This document shows, in pieces, positions 49,130 to 54,182 of a DNA stretch of 54,182 nt (its first letter is position 1; every line of letters begins with the position of its first letter). The DNA is taken from positions 1 to 54,182 of the IMG/VR virus record IMGVR_UViG_3300018421_000035; one strand, given 5' to 3'. The position numbers and the translations under genes are program-made. This stretch comes from a virus. The notes beneath the pieces are model-generated. The model searched no databases. It saw only the letters and a list, made by a program, of their open reading frames with translations, and was not told the origin of the DNA.

Positions 49130-49778
49130 CTCTGTACTCTGCAATGTAATCTTTTAGCAGAGGCACATAATCGTCAGGATTTTTGATGAACACTTGGGTC
49201 TCCCCGTTTTGGCATGTAATTAGGGTGACAATTTGCTCGACCCTAATGCCAGACCTTTCTTCATACATCTTAGCATACCCTGTCTCTTGAACAAAGTAGT
49301 TCTCAATCCAGGATTCTTGCTTCTCTTTTGATGATGTCTTAAAGTCAATGATAGACAAGACATCATCAAATTCAGCAATGCAATCTACTCGTCCAGCAAT
49401 ACCAAACTCGTGACTGTATAAAGGTGCCTCTTGAAAGTGAATGTTGTTAATACGATTAAACATGGACTTTGCCTGTTTAAACAGTAACAACGCAAGATAC
49501 TTATCTTTGTACCTTTCTAAGTCAAGATTATTGTTTAGATAATCTTCCACAATACTATGTAGCGAGGTTCCAACTAACGCTGCACGAGTTGAGATCTTGT
49601 TTGCTTCTTCTGCACCTACTCTACTCCTCCACTCTGCAATTGATTTGCGTTTGCGGAAGGAGCAGATGGTGGAGATTGAAGGATAATTCTCTTCACCTAC
49701 GGCATACACCCTTTTCCCTTCGACAGTAGTTGCTTTAATGTCTTCAAGGATGACGCCCATATCAACGTGATTAAACAT
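49119..49778 (-). CDS. PD-(D/E)XK family nuclease, 219 aa
   Basis: Signature residues fit the RecB/Cas4-like exonuclease core (PDDEXK_1 type): GTSLHSIVEDY at 70-80, GIAGRVDCIAEF at 126-137 with Asp132, VLSIIDFKTS at 140-149 with Asp145 and Lys147, then QETGYAKMYEE with Gln165 and Tyr168. No iron-sulfur cysteine set is seen, and no helicase is attached. It would degrade or trim DNA with divalent metal. It lies in a replication/repair neighbourhood with gp59 and PhoH. A role in host DNA breakdown or recombination is plausible. Confidence 0.85.
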   Translation of the reverse strand: MFNHVDMGVILEDIKATTVEGKRVYAVGEENYPSISTICSFRKRKSIAEWRSRVGAEEANKISTRAALVGTSLHSIVEDYLNNNLDLERYKDKYLALLLFKQAKSMFNRINNIHFQEAPLYSHEFGIAGRVDCIAEFDDVLSIIDFKTSSKEKQESWIENYFVQETGYAKMYEERSGIRVEQIVTLITCQNGETQVFIKNPDDYVPLLKDYIAEYRDAH

Positions 49779-50533
49779 TAAGCAAACCCCAAATGCATTT
49801 TACTAAGAATGTAACTCTTGATGAGACCACTTCTCACAATATCATTGACATCAAATTCAATGCTTGCAAACTCATCCATAACCTCAAGAATCTTCATGAA
49901 ATCAAGGATGCCATTCTTTTCGTTGGTCTTAACCAAGTCAGTTTGAAGTGCATCACCTGCAAAAATAATCTTACAATCAGTACCCACACGAGTGATGATT
50001 GAATCTAATTCATGGAAGTTTAGATTCTGTGCTTCGTCCACAATGACAATAGCATTGTCTAAAGTTGTGCCACGAAGGAATGAAGTGCTCCAGAATGAGA
50101 CAGTTTCCTGTGCCTTTAGATTATCATACAGCATATTGTACGCTGGATCATCAGGCATCTTGAACATGTGTTCAACCATGTTCTTGTAAGGAATTTGATA
50201 CAAGTTTGACTTGTCATCATGATCTCCTGGAAGGAAACCAATCTCTCTAGTAGGAACCAAAGAGCGGACAATGTACAGTTTTTCATAAGGAGAAGTTCCT
50301 GAGAGAATCTCCTTCAATGCAAGGTACATAGCAATAAAGGTTTTACCAGTACCAGCACAACCATACAGGAACAAATGCTTGCCTGCTTCATATGCTTCAT
50401 ATGCCTTTTCCTGATTCTCAGTAAGAGGTGGTAGATCCTTAAGTTGATCAATGTTGATGGGTTTCTTACGTCTCATTTGCTTAGGAGTACTATTAACAAA
50501 ATCGAACTGGTTGTCCTTTCTTCTTCTGGGCAT
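49778..50533 (-). CDS. phoH: PhoH-like ATPase, 251 aa
   Basis: Walker A GCAGTGKT at residues 58-65 and Walker B IVIVDEAQN at 162-170 sit in a PhoH-type P-loop core (LTENQEKAYEAYEAGKHLFL, then YIVRSLVPTREIGFLPGD). The N-terminus is basic (MPRRRKDNQF). PhoH genes are widespread in marine phages and are historically linked to phosphate starvation. The biochemical role, possibly RNA metabolism, is unresolved. The gene overlaps the nuclease stop by one base (TAATG). No Pho box was looked for systematically. Confidence 0.92.
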   Translation of the reverse strand: MPRRRKDNQFDFVNSTPKQMRRKKPINIDQLKDLPPLTENQEKAYEAYEAGKHLFLYGCAGTGKTFIAMYLALKEILSGTSPYEKLYIVRSLVPTREIGFLPGDHDDKSNLYQIPYKNMVEHMFKMPDDPAYNMLYDNLKAQETVSFWSTSFLRGTTLDNAIVIVDEAQNLNFHELDSIITRVGTDCKIIFAGDALQTDLVKTNEKNGILDFMKILEVMDEFASIEFDVNDIVRSGLIKSYILSKMHLGFA

Positions 50534-50539
50534 ACGTGT

Positions 50540-50773
50540 TTAAGGAGGAGTAATAGTAGAACCGTAGTTTGCTTTCTTGATTGACTTCAGAACATCTCTG
50601 AAACCATCAGGAACTTTGTTTCGGATACCTGCATCAGCAACAACTCCAGGGAAGTTTCCATGATACTGTTCCAGATGAGGATTATCTTGCTTGTATTTAT
50701 CGAGCTCAGTGAAACTCATGCGAACTTCAATGATCTCTCCTGTTTCCTTGTTCCTAAAATCATACAGGGGCAT
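50540..50773 (-). CDS. Small protein with FmdB-like opening, 77 aa
   Basis: Starts MPLYDFRNKETGEIIEVRMS, which mimics the MPLYxYxC start of FmdB-type zinc-ribbon proteins but lacks all cysteines, so no zinc site is left. The remainder (LDKYKQDNPHLEQYHG, FPGVVADAGIRN) is unremarkable. Start at 50773 (ATG) is inside the ThyX stop region by 14 bp. Function unknown. Confidence 0.7.
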   Translation of the reverse strand: MPLYDFRNKETGEIIEVRMSFTELDKYKQDNPHLEQYHGNFPGVVADAGIRNKVPDGFRDVLKSIKKANYGSTITPP

Positions 50774-51422
50774 TGTTTTCTCCGTGTGTTGTCCACCCCA
50801 TTGCCTCAGCAACAATAGGGAATTGACCTGCAAAGATGCACTTACATTCGTTTGCAATGTCCATATGTTCTTTCTGTGTACCGTGAGCAGAACGCAACTC
50901 GATATAATGGATCCATGAACGCACAGATCCCGTCATGTAAATACGAGTTGGCGTTGCCAAAGGCAATACAAAACGGGCACACTCTTTTGCAATTCCTTTG
51001 TCAAGCATGTTCTTGTAGAGATCCATAGCAGAAGCAAAGTGCTTCTGGATCTCAATCTGAAACTGCTGCTTTGTAAAGTCGTCGATGTCGTCAATAGAAT
51101 TCTGACGGTTCTTTGTATCCTGACGACGAAGATCAAAGAGAGGAATCTCTTCAGCAAGCAGAGAAGAATCTGCGTAGCGTTGTGAGAATTCTTGATATGT
51201 AAATGAGCGATGTCGGAGTATCTGAGCTGCCAGTCCCCTGGTGGTCTCGATCTCAAGCGTCATATGCGCCTGCTCAAAGACGCTCCAATGCCCGTGTTTA
51301 ATGCAGTAGGACAAAAGACCCGCAACCTTTGGATTATCCTGGTTGTTGGGGTTGCTAACACGTGCTACATACCCCATCGTCTTTTCAGCATCAGGGGTAA
51401 CTGAAATCAATTTAACTTGCAT
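50760..51422 (-). CDS. thyX: ThyX flavin-dependent thymidylate synthase, 220 aa
   Basis: The signature RHRSFTYQEFSQRY (residues 70-83) gives the RHR-(X7)-S motif that binds FAD and dUMP. The flanking strands (FEQAHMTLEIETTRGLAAQILR) and the C-terminal SWIHYIELRSAHGTQKEH helix fit the ThyX fold. The enzyme methylates dUMP to dTMP with methylenetetrahydrofolate and NADPH. Phage ThyX helps supply dTTP during replication and could work alongside CP12 diverting carbon. The gene overlaps the 89-aa gene by 11 bp. Confidence 0.95.
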   Translation of the reverse strand: MQVKLISVTPDAEKTMGYVARVSNPNNQDNPKVAGLLSYCIKHGHWSVFEQAHMTLEIETTRGLAAQILRHRSFTYQEFSQRYADSSLLAEEIPLFDLRRQDTKNRQNSIDDIDDFTKQQFQIEIQKHFASAMDLYKNMLDKGIAKECARFVLPLATPTRIYMTGSVRSWIHYIELRSAHGTQKEHMDIANECKCIFAGQFPIVAEAMGWTTHGENNAPV

Positions 51423-51681
51423 AATACGTTTGATAATACTTTACAATACCATTAGGAAGTGCATGTCCTTGGGAAACCCAATCATTACAGCATTCAGTAA
51501 TTGACTGCATACTGTAACGGGGTTCACCGTTTTCATCGGTCAACCCACCAAATCGATTGAGAAGGATGTTGTAAACTTCTTGGCGTAATTCCATACGCTC
51601 ATCGTTGTAGCGCCAATCTTCATTCATTTTTTCTTGGGTTTGGAGTTGTTCCATAACTTCGGGTTTATCATACCATACCAT
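51412..51681 (-). CDS. Unknown protein upstream of thyX, 89 aa
   Basis: A charged protein (MVWYDKPEVMEQLQTQEKMN, then NILLNRFGGLTDENGEPRYS and NDWVSQGHALPN). A later ATG at 51654 (MEQLQTQEK) or MNEDW is possible; the overlap of 58 bp with the upstream gene argues for one of these. No motif or family recognised. It is part of the operon leading into thyX. Confidence 0.6.
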   Translation of the reverse strand: MVWYDKPEVMEQLQTQEKMNEDWRYNDERMELRQEVYNILLNRFGGLTDENGEPRYSMQSITECCNDWVSQGHALPNGIVKYYQTYYAS

Positions 51682-52007
51682 GGATCCATATGCAAGATCT
51701 TTCCACCAATAGGATTTAGCATATCATAGTAGGCATCAAAAACAATGACCATCTTAGGTCCCCTTACGTGGTCATGGATAACTCTACCATCCAGTTCATA
51801 CGTAATAAGAATAGCGTCTGATGGCCATTGTTTTTTATTAATATCTGACGGAACGCATTGATGATTGAAAATTTCCACGCCATACCTAGAGCGTAGAAAT
51901 TTCTTATCAGATTCAGTCAGTCCTTGTTGCATTGATGAGTTCTCTAATTCTGTTTTCACAGAATCCTGGGTTTGATAGTCGGACTCTGTGGAAAGTTTCT
52001 TGGACAT
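51624..52007 (-). CDS. Unknown protein, 127 aa
   Basis: The start is the ATG at 52007 with CAGGAGGAG about seven bases upstream, a strong ribosome-binding site. It encodes MSKKLSTESDYQTQDSVKTE, later VEIFNHQCVPSDINKKQWPS and ILHMDPWYGMIN. The second half is beta-rich with several Trp/Tyr. The end is Lys-rich. No family recognised. Its first 95 bp are also covered by another open frame (51913-52074). Confidence 0.68.
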   Translation of the reverse strand: MSKKLSTESDYQTQDSVKTELENSSMQQGLTESDKKFLRSRYGVEIFNHQCVPSDINKKQWPSDAILITYELDGRVIHDHVRGPKMVIVFDAYYDMLNPIGGKILHMDPWYGMINPKLWNNSKPKKK

Positions 52008-52074
52008 TGTGCTCCTCCTGAATGCACTTTTCAATCATATAAATCACTCTGTCTTCATTGACAATACTAACCAT
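51913..52074 (-). CDS. Overlapping small frame, 53 aa
   Basis: Starts with ATG overlapping the TAA of the 141-aa gene (TAATG) and reads MVSIVNEDRVIYMIEKCIQE, then FHRVRLSNPGFCENRIRELI and TGA. It would share 95 bp with the N-terminus of the 127-aa gene in another frame. Both frames look protein-like, and the good start coupling argues for this one as well. No family recognised. Confidence 0.45.
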   Translation of the reverse strand: MVSIVNEDRVIYMIEKCIQEEHNVQETFHRVRLSNPGFCENRIRELINATRTD

Positions 52075-52499
52075 TATTCACTCCATTTGATTTCAGGAAA
52101 TGCTTCTTTAACTACGGCATGAGTAATTCTAAATTTTGTCTGAAGGCAACCGTCCTTAGCAAGACATACAATGTCTGCTTCTGACTCATGAAGTCCTTCC
52201 AGGAGTTGAATGAACAGTTGCTCTCTCTTCATGCGAGAAAGGGTATTTGCTCCTTTAATGAATCGCCATAGATTACGTGCTTCCCTTTCAAGAACAGTAT
52301 GTTCTGTACCAATAGGAGCATCGTTTCTATTAAATGGCACTTCACCTTCAGGAAGATCAGAACTAATGTTAGGATCAAAATTCCATTTCAAAATGGAGCG
52401 AAGTGCTTGTGAATTATTATCCCTAAGGATTTTAATCTTTTCTTGTTTGGTCTTGGCATTAGATGCCTTTTTAATAACTTCAGAAATCAAGAGTTTCAT
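52074..52499 (-). CDS. Conserved cyanophage protein of unknown function (possibly DUF6433-like), 141 aa
   Basis: The protein is largely helical: MKLLISEVIKKASNAKTKQE, then KILRDNNSQALRSILKWNFD, LEREARNLWRFIKGANTLSR and REQLFIQLLEGLHESEADIV. I recall this layout from cyanophage proteins annotated as DUF6433, but cannot check. A block DGCLQTKFRITHAVVKEAFP ends it. No catalytic motif. A CTAAATA element lies about 26 bases upstream, a weak late-promoter match. Confidence 0.75.
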   Translation of the reverse strand: MKLLISEVIKKASNAKTKQEKIKILRDNNSQALRSILKWNFDPNISSDLPEGEVPFNRNDAPIGTEHTVLEREARNLWRFIKGANTLSRMKREQLFIQLLEGLHESEADIVCLAKDGCLQTKFRITHAVVKEAFPEIKWSE

Positions 52500-52527
52500 A
52501 AGTAATACAAAGTGTCGTGTGTTTTAT

Positions 52528-52800
52528 TTAGTCGTCAGGGAATGGATCAGAATCAAAGGCGTCTGTAGGATCAAACTCTACGCTAATTAATTTAGCAACT
52601 TGGAATGGAATAGTATTGCCATCTTCATCCATCATCTCTGGATGTGGTGTAAAGGTGACTTCCTCTTCCTCCTCCTGATTTGCTAAGGTCTCCATAAACG
52701 TAGTGAAATATGCATGACCAAACCATCCAAATAAAAATCCAATTAGTGCGCTTCCAACCGTAAATAACGTGGAAAATACTAGGATAACTGCTGTCGTCAT
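52528..52800 (-). CDS. Single-span membrane protein, 90 aa
   Basis: The frame extends to 52956 but I take the ATG at 52800 because AAGGAG lies eight bases upstream. It reads MTTAVILVFSTLFTVGSALI, then GFLFGWFGHAYFTTFMETLA, giving a transmembrane hairpin or long span over residues 3-32. An acidic tail (EEEEEV, DPTDAFDSDPFPDD) follows. The upstream 52 codons overlap another gene and contain a CATAAATA octamer at 52881-52888, which suggests they are not translated from the late transcript. Family unknown; holin-like action is not supported by anything specific. Confidence 0.65.
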   Translation of the reverse strand: MTTAVILVFSTLFTVGSALIGFLFGWFGHAYFTTFMETLANQEEEEEVTFTPHPEMMDEDGNTIPFQVAKLISVEFDPTDAFDSDPFPDD

Positions 52801-52879
52801 CTTCTTGTCTCCTTCCTGGGATTTATCCTCTATGGGTAAGTTAGGTTTCTTCCTCCTAAGACGCATGAACTCATCACCT

Positions 52880-53254
52880 TTATTTATGGGCAATTCCTGA
52901 CTTTCGCTTTTTGATTGTGGTTCCAGGTTTTCTTCCTGGTCTTCGTTCTTTTTCATACTTCCATGCGTCTGTGAGAATTTTGTAAAGATAGTCCTTAATC
53001 TTTCTTGCTTGTGGTTTTGAAAGATGACCGTATGCTTCCTTTGCGATTTTATCTTTACCCTTAATGTAAAGTTCTAACTCCAGTACGATGTTAGAAATAC
53101 TGACAGCAGTAGGACTTTCAATAAATGCGGTCACTTCTCTACGAGTGAACTTAGATGATTTCACATATGTGTAGAGATTAAATAGAAACTTTCCGTCAAA
53201 GGCAGCATCGATTGACTTTTCGACGAGGACGTAAATTTCTTCGGTGGGTTCCAT
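52880..53254 (-). CDS. Conserved protein of unknown function, 124 aa
   Basis: A helical protein (MEPTEEIYVLVEKSIDAAFD, then KFLFNLYTYVKSSKFTRREV) with a basic C-terminus (KYEKERRPGRKPGTTIKKRK) that could bind nucleic acid. The ATG overlaps the glutaredoxin TAA as TAATG, so both genes are coupled. No family recognised. Confidence 0.7.
   Translation of the reverse strand: MEPTEEIYVLVEKSIDAAFDGKFLFNLYTYVKSSKFTRREVTAFIESPTAVSISNIVLELELYIKGKDKIAKEAYGHLSKPQARKIKDYLYKILTDAWKYEKERRPGRKPGTTIKKRKSGIAHK
52881..52888 (-). promoter_or_regulatory. Late promoter octamer CATAAATA
   Basis: A seven-of-eight minus-strand match to TATAAATA, 81 bases before the chosen ATG of the membrane protein gene, at the 3' end of the 124-aa gene. 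It suggests that late transcripts of the membrane protein start here. Confidence 0.45.
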
Positions 53255-53490
53255 TAGATAAGTTCGTTTTCTTGAAGGTAATGCAGTGTGTCTTTGAATC
53301 CTCCGATGTGTTTGGTGTTAATAGAAATCTGAGGGAACGTAGCACCCTCACCAAACTCAGCGTAAAACTCTTTCTTAGTAAAGTGTTTTTCGTACTTATA
53401 CTCAGTGTATTTAACAGATAAATTATCAAATAACATCTTGGCACGGTCGCACCACTGACAATTATCTTTTGAATAAAGAATGACTTCCAT
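53254..53490 (-). CDS. nrdC: Glutaredoxin, 78 aa
   Basis: The start MEVILYSKDNCQWCDRAKML has the CxxC active site at Cys11 and Cys14, followed by the thioredoxin-fold helix. The block EGATFPQISI supplies the cis-proline, and KHIGGFKDTLHYL the C-terminal helix. Length is typical of glutaredoxins. It would supply electrons to ribonucleotide reductase, in line with ThyX. I chose the ATG at 53490 because GGAGG is just upstream. It is served by the promoter at 53515-53543. Confidence 0.92.
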   Translation of the reverse strand: MEVILYSKDNCQWCDRAKMLFDNLSVKYTEYKYEKHFTKKEFYAEFGEGATFPQISINTKHIGGFKDTLHYLQENELI

Positions 53491-53514
53491 GACCTCCAGG
53501 GGTAACTTCAAACA

Positions 53515-53543
53515 AGTATACCAATAAAAAAGGGGGGTGTCAA
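53515..53543 (-). promoter_or_regulatory. Host-type promoter for the glutaredoxin operon, -35 in terminator hairpin
   Basis: Minus strand TTGACA (53543-53538), 17 bp, TATACT (53520-53515). The -35 is in the loop of a GGGGGG-CCCCCC hairpin that is itself followed by a U-tract. The transcript would start roughly 18 bases before the glutaredoxin ATG. Confidence 0.75.
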
Positions 53544-53549
53544 CCCCCC
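53526..53549 (-). terminator. Terminator overlapping promoter and stop codon
   Basis: Minus strand GGGGGGT and ACCCCCC form a strong stem with a short TGAC loop followed by six U residues. The TGA stop of the 68-aa gene lies in the loop region. It should stop transcripts from the barrel-protein side, while the same DNA carries the next promoter. Confidence 0.82.
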
Positions 53550-53746
53550 AGATCATTGACGATGCGTTTACATTCGTCTATGTTCTTTTTGCAAAAATTG
53601 CGAACATAAGAATCAGTATCTACTTCCATACTATGGTGAGCATGTGTGTGTATCAATTGAATAAAACAAAGAGACCCAAAAGTTATCAATACTAAATGAC
53701 AAACTGGACTGCTTACACAACAGAATAGATTCTTTTTAAAGTTCAT
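53540..53746 (-). CDS. Small Cys-rich protein with N-terminal hydrophobic segment, 68 aa
   Basis: Reads MNFKKNLFCCVSSPVCHLVL, then ITFGSLCFIQLIHTHAHHSM and a charged end (MEVDTDSYVRNFCKKNIDEC). Residues 6-31 could be a signal anchor or signal peptide. The ATG directly follows the U-tract of the upstream terminator and has no ribosome-binding site. Expression may be read-through only, or start at the internal Met40 (MEVDTDS). Function unknown. Confidence 0.5.
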   Translation of the reverse strand: MNFKKNLFCCVSSPVCHLVLITFGSLCFIQLIHTHAHHSMEVDTDSYVRNFCKKNIDECKRIVNDLGG

Positions 53747-53771
53747 AAAAAAAGGGGGTCATAAGACCCCC
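53747..53771 (-). terminator. Intrinsic terminator after the barrel protein gene
   Basis: Minus strand GGGGGTC and GACCCCC, a 7-bp stem with a 4-base TTAT loop, then seven U residues. It is placed eight bases past the stop codon of the 121-aa gene. Confidence 0.85.
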
Positions 53772-53779
53772 AACAGAGA

Positions 53780-54145
53780 TCAGAAGGAGTACTTCAGACC
53801 AACCTTGGTTCCATAGTTGTTGTCACCACCGTCAACGGTAGCGAATGAGATCTCACCATAGATACCCAGGGATTCGGTAGCAGCAACGCCAACACCTGCC
53901 TTACCAGAGAAAACAGTGCTGGTTTCACCACCATCAGGAGTGGCGATAGAAGGACCTGCTTGAGCGTACCAGGAAGCGGACTCACCCAGAGCACCTTCGT
54001 AACCGACGTGAAGGTCGGTGGTGGTGCCAGAGTAGTTGCTGCCGCTGAAACCAGAATTAGCTTCAACGTTCACATAAGGACCTGCCATTGCAGCGCCAGC
54101 GAAAAGGGGAGCAGCAGCCAGAGCTGCGAATGCGGATTTAATCAT
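53780..54145 (-). CDS. Outer-membrane beta-barrel-like protein with signal peptide, 121 aa
   Basis: The N-terminus MIKSAFAALAAAPLFAGAAMA is a clear Sec signal peptide with an AxA cleavage site at about residues 19-21. Short alternating strands follow, ending in VGLKYSF: a C-terminal aromatic typical of barrel proteins recognised by BamA. The mature form is about 100 residues, enough for a small 6-8-stranded barrel. A possible role is to alter the outer membrane of the infected cyanobacterium, for example by blocking superinfection. The start has GAGGT about nine bases upstream. A terminator follows the gene. The promoter would be outside the window. Confidence 0.75.
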   Translation of the reverse strand: MIKSAFAALAAAPLFAGAAMAGPYVNVEANSGFSGSNYSGTTTDLHVGYEGALGESASWYAQAGPSIATPDGGETSTVFSGKAGVGVAATESLGIYGEISFATVDGGDNNYGTKVGLKYSF

Positions 54146-54182
54146 TTGAAAATACCTCGTAGAATTTTTACTTGTGGAATGG

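Noticed and set aside
1-54182. CRISPR arrays, insertion sequences or integrase/att sites
   Set aside because: No direct repeats with regular spacing, transposase motifs or integrase genes were seen on either strand; this is a lytic T4-like layout.

Overview
The window is part of the genome of a T4-like cyanomyovirus, most likely infecting marine Synechococcus or Prochlorococcus. Baseplate, hub, replication and late-transcription genes match T4 families (gp48, gp53, gp26, gp27, gp5, gp4, gp32, gp33, gp59). They sit beside genes typical of cyanophages: CP12, PhoH, ThyX, glutaredoxin, an outer-membrane barrel protein and tRNA genes. AT-rich late-promoter octamers (TATAAATA or CATAAATA) precede several late transcription units. 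Almost everything is coded on the minus strand, except the 1478-aa structural gene and the gp4-gp48-gp53 block.

Layout. 1-1381 (minus): a matrixin-type zinc protease cut by the window edge, two tiny membrane proteins, a conserved unknown protein and a small coiled coil. 1445-30576: six very large minus-strand or plus-strand virion proteins (858 to 1872 aa; one plus, five minus), totalling about 29 kb. They carry recognisable PA14-like, dockerin/EF-hand-like, leucine-rich-repeat and parallel beta-helix segments and include one paralogous pair. These probably build tail fibres, baseplate appendages or whiskers. 30624-32230: a compact cassette of small genes with four tRNAs (Asn-GTT, Ala-TGC, Thr-TGT, Leu-TAA), a Phd/YefM-like antitoxin and a possible structured RNA, read from a host-type promoter at 32255-32283. 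32291-43873: the tail hub and tube operon (beta-helix needle, gp5-like OB protein, CP12, gp27-like, two large tape-measure/hub candidates, a gp51-position frame, gp26, gp54-like). 43919-46489 (plus): gp4, an unknown protein, gp48 and gp53. 46486-54145 (minus): an unknown protein, gp32, gp33, gp59, a small late-transcription-type protein, a PD-(D/E)XK nuclease, PhoH, ThyX, several unknowns, glutaredoxin and the barrel protein.

The most interesting signals are these. Three host-type promoters each have the TTGACA -35 element in or beside the loop of a GGG...CCC hairpin at the end of the preceding gene; one of these is also a terminator. A canonical T TTT TTC slippery site lies at the end of gp26 just upstream of a −1 frame without a good start, which is the arrangement of tape-measure chaperones. 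gp26 also has an apparent single-base frame break near its N-terminus. A CP12 gene is placed inside the tail-hub operon with a possible private promoter. A roughly 128-nt spacer between two tRNAs is bounded by an 8-bp inverted repeat.

All assignments are from reading the sequence; no database search was run.
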